Positions 1 through 6,747 of a DNA stretch of 13,545 nucleotides are shown here, in pieces (position 1 is the first letter of the stretch; each line of letters opens with the position of its first letter). The notes under the pieces were generated by a model. That model had not been told where the DNA came from. It saw only the letters and a program-made list of their open reading frames with translations, and did no database searches. A program made the translations under genes and the position numbers. The stretch spans positions 1-13,545 of the forward strand of contig DAOPZJ010000041.1 in assembly GCA_035353335.1 (NCBI GenBank). Direction: 5' to 3'. This DNA is from Oscillospiraceae bacterium (lineage in GTDB: Bacteria; Bacillota; Clostridia; Oscillospirales; JAKOTC01).

Positions 1-37
1 CCCTACGGAATGATGAAAGGGATAACCACGAACGTGA

Positions 38-835
38 TTATCTTGCCTCTAGCATCTTCAGGCAGGCGTTCATATAGCCGTAGCTCTCGGCGGCGATGCG
101 GGTTGCTTCGACCATATCCTGCTCGGGGCCGATGACCTCAAGGCAGACCGGGCCGTCATAACCGGCTTTGACCATGGCTTTGAAATATCCGAACAGATTG
201 ATCTCCCCTCTGCCGCAGGCCTGCAGCGCCGGAATTCCCGGACTCGGGCCCGGACCGACGCAGTCGCGGATGTGGATATGCTTCATGCGCGGCAGCACTT
301 TTGCCAGCGCTTTTTCGGGCTTTTCACCGGCGCGGTGGATATGGCTCGGGTCCATGTCGATTCCGAAATACGGATTATCGATGGCGGCCATGGCGCGCAG
401 GGTCGTCGGGGTGTTGTAGATCGAACCGCCGACATGCGCTTTGCAGCACAGCGTGACTTTATAACTCTCCGCGAGTTCGGCGAGCGCGGTCAGACGCTCG
501 ATGGTTGCTGCGAATTCCTTGCGGCTGCCGGATTTTCCGCCCGGGCCGATATTGATGACCGGGATGCCGAGTTCCGCCGCGGCTTCGAAGGCCTTCTTGA
601 GGCGTTCGGAGTCCTGCGAGGCGACTTCGGAAGATAACAACTCGAGTCCTGTCTCGTCCAAAACATTCTTTATGTAGGTTTTCTGCGATTTCCAGTTATC
701 GGGCGACAAATGTTCGCACATGCCGCCGATCGCGGAGATTTCAATTCCGTCATAGCCCGCCGCTTTGACCGCGCGCGCGGCATCGGCGAAGTTATAATGC
801 TTGAACAGCACGGAATTGACGCCAAGTTTTATCAT
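38..835 (-). CDS. Sugar phosphate isomerase/epimerase (AP-endonuclease-2-like TIM barrel)
   Basis: A 265-aa protein of the xylose-isomerase-like TIM-barrel superfamily (IolE, IolI, hydroxypyruvate isomerase, L-xylulose-5-P and tagatose epimerases). These are cytosolic enzymes that isomerise or epimerise sugars or inositol derivatives using a divalent metal. Seen: N-terminal strand MIKLGVNSVLF, then the AAGYDGIEIS strand (residues 25-34), and likely metal-ligand segments KAHVGG (132-137), GIDMDPSHIHRAG (158-170), KHIHIRDC (185-192) and CLEVIGPE (231-238). Length is normal for the family. The ATG at 835 is chosen because AAAGGA lies about 13 nt upstream and the family fold begins right there; an in-frame ATG 24 codons earlier adds only unconserved sequence and overlaps the putative transcription start. 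It is a single gene transcribed divergently from the GntR operon, with no sugar kinase or transporter next to it. The substrate cannot be assigned. Confidence 0.85.
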   Translation of the reverse strand: MIKLGVNSVLFKHYNFADAARAVKAAGYDGIEISAIGGMCEHLSPDNWKSQKTYIKNVLDETGLELLSSEVASQDSERLKKAFEAAAELGIPVINIGPGGKSGSRKEFAATIERLTALAELAESYKVTLCCKAHVGGSIYNTPTTLRAMAAIDNPYFGIDMDPSHIHRAGEKPEKALAKVLPRMKHIHIRDCVGPGPSPGIPALQACGRGEINLFGYFKAMVKAGYDGPVCLEVIGPEQDMVEATRIAAESYGYMNACLKMLEAR

Positions 836-906
836 GTTTTTACCCGTCCTTTCGTCATAAAAGCTCGAAAATTTTATTCCGAACTTCGCTGTCAGGTGAT
901 GGGTCA

Positions 907-935
907 ATTATAAAACCTTTTACCCCCGAAAGCAA
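907..935 (-). promoter_or_regulatory. Sigma-A-type promoter for the sugar isomerase gene
   Basis: On the minus strand, TTGCTT (930-935) and TATAAT (907-912) are separated by 17 bp. The predicted start lies near position 900, giving a 5' leader of about 65 nt before the ATG at 835. The -10 box is a perfect consensus and the -35 box matches 4 of 6. This is sequence evidence only. Confidence 0.6.
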
Positions 936-1006
936 TGTTTTTTGTGGATATAATCGTTTTTTAAAAAGATTTTTATGAAAATTTCCGAAATATTTCCATA
1001 AACTTG

Positions 1007-1035
1007 TTGACAACCGTAAAAAGCTGTGATATATT
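1007..1035 (+). promoter_or_regulatory. Strong sigma-A promoter of the GntR-lipoprotein-ABC operon
   Basis: TTGACA (1007-1012) and TATATT (1030-1035) are separated by exactly 17 bp. The predicted start is near 1042, inside the inverted repeat at 1037-1061, so a bound repressor would block initiation. The two boxes and their spacing are repeated exactly in the minus-strand promoter at 11924-11952. Confidence 0.85.
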
Positions 1036-1036
1036 A

Positions 1037-1061
1037 ACTGTATTGGTACTATTAATACAGT
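1037..1061 (+). promoter_or_regulatory. Putative GntR/YtrA operator (inverted repeat)
   Basis: ACTGTATT (1037-1044) and AATACAGT (1054-1061) form a perfect 8-bp inverted repeat with a 9-bp centre. Written as half-sites it is CTGTA-N13-TACAG (1038-1060). It starts 2 bp after the -10 box and covers the predicted start site, a position that suits repression. The adjacent gene encodes a YtrA-type GntR regulator, and as I recall Bacillus YtrA uses half-sites of similar form with the same 13-bp spacing. A second copy in the same geometry lies at 11899-11922. Autoregulation is inferred. Confidence 0.75.
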
Positions 1062-1090
1062 GTACCGCTGCAAGAAAGGGGGAAACGGAT

Positions 1091-1468
1091 TTGATCGCAA
1101 TCGATTTTTCCGACAAACGCCCGATCAACGAACAGATCATCGCAAAGGTCATCGATCTGGCCGCGAAAGGCTTTTTGCCGCCGGGCAGCCCGATGCCGTC
1201 GGTGCGTACGCTTGCCACGGAACTCTCGATCAACCCCAACACCGTTCAGAAGGCTTATGCCGAGCTCGAGCGGCTCGGCGTCATCCTCTCGGTGCGCGGC
1301 CGCGGCAGCATCATCGCCGAAAACAGCGACCCGCTGCGAAAACTTCAGCTTGAAAAGCTGCACGCGGGTCTGCGGGAGGCGGTCGAGGCGGCAAAGCACC
1401 TCGGGATGTCCTGCGAGGAAGTCTGCGGCGAGATCAGAGACAATTTTAACGGAGGGGAGCAACTATGA
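1091..1468 (+). CDS. GntR-family transcriptional regulator, YtrA subfamily
   Basis: A 125-aa DNA-binding regulator. Residues 10-77 form the GntR winged helix: PINEQIIAKV, the recognition segment SVRTLATELSINPNTVQKAY (37-56), then ELERLGVILSVRGRGSII (58-75), the wing. What follows is only about 48 residues of helix, typical of the YtrA subfamily, which lacks the large ligand-binding domain of other GntR proteins and usually controls ABC operons that respond to envelope or antibiotic stress. The TTG at 1091 is chosen because AAAGGGGG ends 8 nt upstream and the family's usual N-terminus starts there; the upstream in-frame ATG at 1004 lies before the promoter -35 box. The stop overlaps the next gene's ATG (ATGA, 1465-1468), indicating translational coupling. 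It probably represses its own operon through the repeat at 1037-1061, and the lipoprotein unit through 11899-11922. Confidence 0.92.
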   Translation: MIAIDFSDKRPINEQIIAKVIDLAAKGFLPPGSPMPSVRTLATELSINPNTVQKAYAELERLGVILSVRGRGSIIAENSDPLRKLQLEKLHAGLREAVEAAKHLGMSCEEVCGEIRDNFNGGEQL

Positions 1469-2979
1469 AAAGCTTATTTAAATTCTTTGTTTCACTGTTG
1501 ATCTGCGGCGCAATCTTATTGTCAGGCTGCGCAAACTCGTCCAAAAGCTCGCTGCCGAAAGACCTCGCCGGGAAAACCATGAATTATCCCAAAGTATTAA
1601 ACCTGCTTTCACCCTATTTTTTTTCGGACAGCGATGAGACCACCGCCGCTATGAAACAGGAATGGCTGGATAAAATGTCTGCGCGGTACGGGGTTGAACT
1701 CAATTTCACCGCAGATACGCAGGTAAGCGAGGTGTTTTACGGAAGATCCTCTTTTCCCGGGATGGTCACAATGACGAACTGCGAAATGCTGAACAACGCC
1801 GTCAAAAGCGGCACCGCCGTCCCGCTGGAAGCGTATCTCGCCGATAATCCGGTTTGGAACGCCCTCCCCGAAGAAATCAAATCCATGTACACGATCGACG
1901 GCCATATTTACGCGGTCCCGTCTTCCTGCACCTGGCTGATGAGAACACGCAGTATCGCCGCCGATTCGCTCACCAAAACCGGTATCGAAGTGACCGATCT
2001 CAAGTCCTTCCGGGAATACGCACTGGCGCTGATGAAGACCGGCGATTATCAATACGTCCTCGGTTCCGACGCTTTGACTGGGGTCGTCGACATCCTCAAC
2101 GCTTACGGCTTGTATTCGGATACATTCGACTCGTTTTCCTATGACCCCGGCGAGGACTGCATCGTGGATTTTCTGACCAAGGGCGAAGCCGTCACGGCGC
2201 TCGAATACCTGCGGGAACTCTATTCCGCGGGTGCGCTCAAAATGAGTTTCGATTACAGCAGCCAAAGCGCGCAGGAGGACTTTTCGAACGGCATCTGCGC
2301 CGCTAATTACGGATATAACATGTCGGATGAAAATAAAACTCTCACGACGCTGAATCCCGCCTATCCTCAGATTCCCCAAAGCGCAATCAAGGGCTACATC
2401 ATGACCAAAGACACGCCCGAGCCCAAAGAAACCGTAAACTTCCTTGTCAATATGCTGTTCGGCTCCGAACAAAATTATTTGGATTGCTCACTGGGCCTGT
2501 CCGATAACTATGTTCTCAACAGCGACGGCTCGATCACAATGAAATTGAAAGTCACCGAAGACGGAGAACCGAAAACATTCGGAATGCCGAATTTAGTGGG
2601 TCCTCTCCCCGGCGTCTTCTTCCATTCGGAGCAAAAAACAAAATACGAGTTCGTCGGCACTCTGAAACCCGAATACGTAACCGCGCTCGAACAAATGAAT
2701 CAATTCAACGCGTCCGTAGACGACGCCGTAAAGAAAGGGCTTGCGCTCAAAGTTCCGGCCGCTTACGGGCAGATTCACATCTCGAAATTTTACGAAAACA
2801 AATCCGATATCGATTCCCTCTATCTCACCTGCATCCAAGACGCCGTCACCGCCACCGACTGGACGGTGCAGCAGATCATTGATGAATACAAAGCGGCAAT
2901 GCTCAACCTCGGCGGCAATCAAATGCTCGACGAGATGAACGCCGCCATCGGCAAAAAAACCGCGTATTATTATGGGTAA
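1465..2979 (+). CDS. Solute-binding-protein-like lipoprotein (paralogue A)
   Basis: A 504-aa secreted lipoprotein. The signal peptide has a short positive start (MKSLFK), a hydrophobic core and a lipobox L-S-G-C with the lipidated Cys at 22. The mature part resembles extracellular solute-binding proteins: a linker with acidic and aromatic residues, then the GHIYAVPSS segment (residues about 146-154) typical of the GKIYAVP motif of family-1 SBPs, YLRELYSAGALK, GYIMTKDTPEPKETVNF and MLFGSEQNYLDC from residue 330. The C-terminus ends LGGNQMLDEMN...KKTAYYYG. It overlaps the GntR gene by 4 bp and has GGAGGGG 6 to 12 nt upstream of its ATG, so it is tightly coupled to the regulator. Two paralogues lie at 8624-10183 and 10305-11861. 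No importer permease is present, so classical sugar uptake is doubtful; a sensor or ligand-presenting role with the downstream ABC-2 transporter is inferred. Confidence 0.85.
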   Translation: MKSLFKFFVSLLICGAILLSGCANSSKSSLPKDLAGKTMNYPKVLNLLSPYFFSDSDETTAAMKQEWLDKMSARYGVELNFTADTQVSEVFYGRSSFPGMVTMTNCEMLNNAVKSGTAVPLEAYLADNPVWNALPEEIKSMYTIDGHIYAVPSSCTWLMRTRSIAADSLTKTGIEVTDLKSFREYALALMKTGDYQYVLGSDALTGVVDILNAYGLYSDTFDSFSYDPGEDCIVDFLTKGEAVTALEYLRELYSAGALKMSFDYSSQSAQEDFSNGICAANYGYNMSDENKTLTTLNPAYPQIPQSAIKGYIMTKDTPEPKETVNFLVNMLFGSEQNYLDCSLGLSDNYVLNSDGSITMKLKVTEDGEPKTFGMPNLVGPLPGVFFHSEQKTKYEFVGTLKPEYVTALEQMNQFNASVDDAVKKGLALKVPAAYGQIHISKFYENKSDIDSLYLTCIQDAVTATDWTVQQIIDEYKAAMLNLGGNQMLDEMNAAIGKKTAYYYG

Positions 2980-3049
2980 GTTTTCTATAACTCAATTAAA
3001 TACTTTCATAACAAAAACTCAATTCTTCCGAAAGGATGGCCTTGGTGAA

Positions 3050-3958
3050 ATGATAACAACCCAACAACTGACCAAAAAATTCGGCGACTGCACCGCGGTC
3101 AACGCGGTCAGCACCGAGATGCACGAGGGCGCGGTGTTCGGCCTGATCGGCTCGAACGGCGCGGGCAAATCGACGTTTCTCCGGATGCTTGCGGGCGTGC
3201 TGAAACCCGACGGCGGGCAGCTTGAAATCGACTGTGAGACCGTATGGGAGAATCCGGCGGTGAAAAGCCGGTGCTTCTTCATCCCCGACGAACCGTATTT
3301 CTTTAAAAACGCGACACCCGAGACCGTAAAAAGTTTTTATACGATGTTCTATCCAAAATTCGATTGCGCGCAGTATGACCGGATGATTTCGGTTTTCGAG
3401 CTGCCCCCGAAAAAACGGATTTCCGAATTATCGAAGGGCATGAAAAAGCAGGTCATGATCATCGCCGCGGTATCGAGCAACTGCGACTATCTGTTTTGCG
3501 ACGAGACCTTCGACGGGCTGGACCCGGTCGCAAGGCAGGCGATCAAGGGCATTTTCGCGGCGGGTATGGTCGACCGCAAGCTGACTCCGGTCATCGCCTC
3601 GCACAACCTACGCGAGCTCGAAGACATCTGCGACCGCATCGGGCTGTTACATAAGGGAGGCATATTGTTCGAGCAGGAACTCGATGCGATGAAACTGGGC
3701 ATTCACAAGGTGCAGTGCGCTTTTGCGGGCCCGAAAACGCAGTCGGATTTTCCGGATGCGGAGGGGTTCAAGGTCATGAAATTCGAAGCACGGGGCGCGA
3801 TGGTCACGATGACCGTCAAAGGCAATCGGGAAAACATAACAGAGCGGGTGAACGGAATGGCGCCGCTGTTTACGGAACTGCTGCCGCTTTCGCTCGAAGA
3901 GATCTTTATTTCGGAAACGGAGGTGTGCGGTTATGACGTCAAAAACATCCTCTTTTAA
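3050..3958 (+). CDS. ABC transporter ATP-binding protein (YtrB-like)
   Basis: A 302-aa ATPase subunit that powers the membrane protein encoded next. Motifs in order: Walker A GSNGAGKST (34-42); a Q-loop region reading FFIPDEPYF (76-84), where Asp-Glu stands in for the usual Gln as in many GntR-linked ABC ATPases; signature LSKGMKKQ (127-134); Walker B and D-loop YLFCDETFDGLDP (147-159), with Thr replacing the usual Pro; and switch His-185 in ASHNLRE. A C-terminal extension of about 100 residues follows the NBD. The ATG at 3050 is chosen because the fold starts there (MITTQQLTKKFG); AAAGGA lies 13 nt upstream, which is long. An earlier ATG at 2972 overlaps the lipoprotein stop and would add 26 unconserved residues. 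The gap to the lipoprotein is 70 bp and the 3' end overlaps the permease gene by 26 bp. Confidence 0.93.
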   Translation: MITTQQLTKKFGDCTAVNAVSTEMHEGAVFGLIGSNGAGKSTFLRMLAGVLKPDGGQLEIDCETVWENPAVKSRCFFIPDEPYFFKNATPETVKSFYTMFYPKFDCAQYDRMISVFELPPKKRISELSKGMKKQVMIIAAVSSNCDYLFCDETFDGLDPVARQAIKGIFAAGMVDRKLTPVIASHNLRELEDICDRIGLLHKGGILFEQELDAMKLGIHKVQCAFAGPKTQSDFPDAEGFKVMKFEARGAMVTMTVKGNRENITERVNGMAPLFTELLPLSLEEIFISETEVCGYDVKNILF

Positions 3959-5945
3959 GTTCGGAAGATTGACGATGCACCGATTCAAACAGCTGACCTG
4001 GCTCACGACTCTGTGGTCGGCGGGATTGTTCTTTGCGCTGCCGGTGCTGCAGAGCATGCAGTTGGGTTTCTTAATGCCTCAAAAGTCATACGGTTACGGT
4101 GAAGTCAACTCATTAATCGGCAATGATAATTACTTGGTGCTGATCGGGGTATTCGTCACTGGGATTATAGCAGCTTGTGTTGTGCAGGCGTTTATGAATT
4201 CCAAAACGCAAAACGATCTGTGGCTTTCGTTGCCTGTGCGCCGTGAAAAGCTGTTTGCGGCCAATCTGACCGCCGGAGGAATGGCGGTATTAATTCCGCT
4301 GACAGCTGCTTATGTGATAACGATTATCATGACTGTTTTAACACCGTCGGCATATGGGTTTGAAATGAAGTTTGCATTGTTTGGCTATCTGCGGGCAGTA
4401 GGATTGTTTCTTGTTGCTTATTCAATCACCACGCTCTGGTGTGTGCTGAGCGGACGAACGATCATTGCGGTGCTCTGTGCTATATTTACACCCGCTATAG
4501 GAGTTGGCTCATTGAGCATTGTATCCATGTTCTTCAGCTTGCATTTTAAGACCTACTACGCCTCGACCGCTTATAATAATGCTTTAATTTCGCTCTATCC
4601 GTTTGCGCCGTTTTTCGGGAATTCCGAATCACTGTATACGATTATGCAAATCGTTTGGACTGCGGTTGCGGTGGGGCTGTTGATACTGGCGTTTTGGCTG
4701 GTAAAAAGGCGGGGCGCGGAGACAGCCGGGAAAGCGCTTGCGTTTTCAAAGGCACTGCCCGTTGTCAAATATCCGTTGATTCTGTTTGGAATGTCTTTCG
4801 GCTGGCTGCTGTTCGCCTCTACGACCGAATCCCTGGGATGGTCTGCATTCGGTGCTGTCGCGATCGGGCTGTGTGTGTTCTGCTTTGTGAATGTGCTTGA
4901 AAAATTCGAGTTTCGAAATATTCTGCACCACTGGTGGAAATATGGGATTACTATGGCAGTTTTCGGGCTTAGCATGACGGTTTTGCTCCTTGACTCGATG
5001 TCGTTTGACACACGGCTTCCGGCGCGCGATAATATCACCGAAGCAAAAGTGTATATATTAGGCTTGAACGACACCAGCTTGAACCCAAGCAAAACCTACG
5101 GCGAGACCATCACAGATTCGGAAGTGATCGACACGCTTTATAAAATCTCCGAGTTTGCCGTTTCCAATGCGGACAAAATGTATTCGCACAGCGAGATATT
5201 CGGTTATATCAACTTGAGTATGGATCGTTTTGTGAATGTCAGCATGTCGCAGGATTATATGACTTTTGCTGTTGATTACAATGGGTTTATCCGCATATAT
5301 CATCTACAGTTAGACCAATCCCAAAGAACCGAGTTGACCGCTTTGCTGATGGGATCGGGGAATCAGGCATTCATCACAGCTCTGAGCGGTGTGTATGACC
5401 TTTCGCCGGGCGATGTAGATATGATGAATGTTAATTTCTATGATGTAAGTTACAACTACATGGTAGAATTGGCAGAGGCCAACGGCTCTGAAGGCGGCGG
5501 TTGGATCAATGATATCATTACCGCTCTCCGAGCGGATGTACTGTTGACCAGTACGGAAAAACTGCAAAACGCCCGGATTTTGGGTGTTATCGAAATGAGG
5601 AACAGCAAAGGGAGAACCTATTCAATACCGATTTATGATTACTACGAGAGCATCCGCGAGACATGGCTCTGGGATGCCATAAATAATCATGCATTGAAGG
5701 TCGATCCGGTGTTGATTGAGAGTATCGAAGTCGAGCGTAATGACAACAACACCTCAGTGACTTATACCGATCCTGTAAAAATCTCCGAGCTTTCATCGGC
5801 ATTGATCACCGATGAAGATGTCAAGTATAATCCGCTGGTAACCATTGCGACTGAGTATACGGTCACAGTAAATTACAAAGACGGAAGGGCTGTTATTCCG
5901 AGTTTGTGCAATGAACATATGCCGGAGTGGCTGAAAAATTCGTAA
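3933..5945 (+). CDS. ABC-2-type permease with large C-terminal domain
   Basis: A 670-aa membrane protein, partner of the preceding ATPase. Hydrophobic segments by eye: about residues 27-47, 67-89, 112-136, 150-170, 175-203, 236-256, 278-296, 302-320 and 337-354. The cytoplasmic LWLSLPVRREKLFAANL stretch (96-112) is characteristic of permeases in GntR-controlled ABC operons. After the last segment, residues about 356-670 form a hydrophilic region without membrane segments, long enough to be one or two folded domains and probably outside the cell (membrane side inferred). It resembles Firmicute YtrC/YtrD-like permeases that carry a C-terminal DUF6449-type region; that name is from memory. The start at 3933 has GGAGG 9 nt upstream and lies inside the ATPase gene, implying coupling. 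Codon use after about 4070 looks more AT-rich than in the ATPase gene. No terminator follows; the rplJ -35 box starts 15 bp after the stop. Confidence 0.85.
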   Translation: MTSKTSSFKFGRLTMHRFKQLTWLTTLWSAGLFFALPVLQSMQLGFLMPQKSYGYGEVNSLIGNDNYLVLIGVFVTGIIAACVVQAFMNSKTQNDLWLSLPVRREKLFAANLTAGGMAVLIPLTAAYVITIIMTVLTPSAYGFEMKFALFGYLRAVGLFLVAYSITTLWCVLSGRTIIAVLCAIFTPAIGVGSLSIVSMFFSLHFKTYYASTAYNNALISLYPFAPFFGNSESLYTIMQIVWTAVAVGLLILAFWLVKRRGAETAGKALAFSKALPVVKYPLILFGMSFGWLLFASTTESLGWSAFGAVAIGLCVFCFVNVLEKFEFRNILHHWWKYGITMAVFGLSMTVLLLDSMSFDTRLPARDNITEAKVYILGLNDTSLNPSKTYGETITDSEVIDTLYKISEFAVSNADKMYSHSEIFGYINLSMDRFVNVSMSQDYMTFAVDYNGFIRIYHLQLDQSQRTELTALLMGSGNQAFITALSGVYDLSPGDVDMMNVNFYDVSYNYMVELAEANGSEGGGWINDIITALRADVLLTSTEKLQNARILGVIEMRNSKGRTYSIPIYDYYESIRETWLWDAINNHALKVDPVLIESIEVERNDNNTSVTYTDPVKISELSSALITDEDVKYNPLVTIATEYTVTVNYKDGRAVIPSLCNEHMPEWLKNS

Positions 5946-5960
5946 AATCGCAAAAAACCC

Positions 5961-5989
5961 TTGACAAGACAGAAAAACAGTGGTAAAAT
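5961..5989 (+). promoter_or_regulatory. Sigma-A promoter of rplJL
   Basis: TTGACA (5961-5966) and TAAAAT (5984-5989) are separated by 17 bp, placing the start near 5996. It drives the L10 leader and rplJ-rplL. Only 15 bp separate it from the permease stop codon. Confidence 0.88.
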
Positions 5990-5995
5990 CTCTTC

Positions 5996-6086
5996 GCTGT
6001 TTATCCGCAGACAGCAGGTTGGGCTTCGGCCCTCTAACGGGAACTTCGGTTTACCGCCTGCCGAGGAGAGAGTCACATGCTATTTC
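5996..6086 (+). ncRNA. Ribosomal protein L10 leader
   Basis: A cis-acting mRNA leader of the Firmicute L10-leader type, bound by L10(L12)4 to repress its own operon. Seen: the hallmark segment GCAGACAGCAGG (6007-6018), whose GCAGG pairs with CCTGC (6057-6061) and is followed by CGAGG. Between these arms sit two hairpins with UUCG tetraloops: GGGC-UUCG-GCCC (6021-6032) and CGGGAAC-UUCG-GUUUACCG (6038-6056, one bulged A). It lies directly after a strong promoter, upstream of an attenuator and rplJ, as in Bacillus. Boundaries are approximate. Confidence 0.85.
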
Positions 6087-6089
6087 GTG

Positions 6090-6123
6090 GCGGCTTTCCG
6101 ACTTTTCGGAAGGTCGCTTTTTT
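6090..6123 (+). terminator. Rho-independent attenuator upstream of rplJ
   Basis: A 12-bp stem (6090-6101 with 6106-6117, including two G-U pairs), loop CTTT, followed by six T (6118-6123). It lies between the L10 leader and the rplJ start, so it is probably the transcription attenuator controlled by L10 binding. It could also stop read-through from the ABC operon, which shows no terminator of its own. Confidence 0.85.
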
Positions 6124-6160
6124 GTCGGATAACGGTAGTAATTATCGGGAGGTGAATCAT

Positions 6161-6700
6161 TTGCCGAGCAATCAAATTTTGCAGGAAAAACAGGCTGCCG
6201 TCGCCGAAATCGTCAAACTGCTCAACAGCACCGTTTCCGGTGTTTTGGTCGGTTACGAGGGCATAACGGTCGCGGACGACACCAAACTTCGCGCGGATCT
6301 GCGCAAAGCGGGCGTCCATTACAAAGTACTCAAAAATTCTCTGCTGAATTTTGCGGTCAAGGAGGCCGGTCTTGCGGGACTGTCCGCTTCCCTTTCGGGC
6401 ACAACGGCGCTCGCCGTCAACACCCAGGGTGAGACCGCGGCGGCAAAAATCCTCTGCGAATACGCCAAGAAAAACGAGAAATTCGTCATCAAAGCCGGAT
6501 TCGTCGAGGGAGAAGTCATTGACGCCGAAAACGTGAAAGCGCTGGCAAAGCTGCCGTCCAAGGAAGTGCTCATCGCACAGGTCCTTGCGGGCTTCAATGC
6601 GCCGATCACGGGTCTTGTCAATGTACTCAACGGAAACATCCGCGGGCTGGCGGTCGCACTGAACGCCATCGCGGAAAAGAAAGCGGCCGAAGCCGCGTAA
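6161..6700 (+). CDS. rplJ: 50S ribosomal protein L10
   Basis: A 179-aa ribosomal stalk base protein that binds 23S rRNA and carries L7/L12 dimers on its C-terminal helix; it also represses its operon through the leader. Seen: N-terminal KQAAVAEIVKLLNSTVSGVLVGYEG, the core RADLRKAGVHYKVLKNSLLNFAV (central in all bacterial L10), GTTALAV, and an Ala-rich C-terminal helix VLNGNIRGLAVALNAIAEKKAAEAA that fits the L12-binding helix. The start is TTG at 6161, with GGGAGG 8 nt upstream and the usual L10 N-terminus; longer in-frame starts would lie in the attenuator hairpin. rplL follows after 47 nt. The usual upstream neighbours rplK and rplA are absent. Confidence 0.96.
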   Translation: MPSNQILQEKQAAVAEIVKLLNSTVSGVLVGYEGITVADDTKLRADLRKAGVHYKVLKNSLLNFAVKEAGLAGLSASLSGTTALAVNTQGETAAAKILCEYAKKNEKFVIKAGFVEGEVIDAENVKALAKLPSKEVLIAQVLAGFNAPITGLVNVLNGNIRGLAVALNAIAEKKAAEAA

Positions 6701-6747
6701 TTTGCCGATAAAATCACGGCAGAAATGAATTGATGGAGGAAATTAAA

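Noticed and set aside
1..37. Short sequence at the left edge, including CACG-AA-CGTG
   Set aside because: A 4-bp stem is too weak for a terminator call, and no coding sequence is visible.
1052..1462. Minus-strand ORF (136 codons) opposite the GntR gene
   Set aside because: It overlaps a well-supported regulator completely and has no family signature.
1609..2472. Long minus-strand ORF (287 codons) opposite lipoprotein A
   Set aside because: It mirrors the coding frame of a clear lipoprotein gene, has no recognisable motif and no ribosome binding site of note; a shadow of codon bias.
2989..3024. Direct repeat AACTCAATT twice, 27 bp apart, between lipoprotein A and the ATPase gene
   Set aside because: Short, AT-rich and without flanking structure; may be chance in a 70-bp AT-rich spacer.
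3036..3053. Five-codon ORF (MALVK) overlapping the ATPase start by ATGA
   Set aside because: Its only Shine-Dalgarno sequence abuts the ATG, too close for initiation, so a leader peptide is not supported.
6683..6721. Small hairpins GCGGC-CGAA-GCCGC and TGCCG/CGGCA around the rplJ stop
   Set aside because: Stems of 5 bp with no T-run; possible mRNA processing between rplJ and rplL but not supportable as a terminator.
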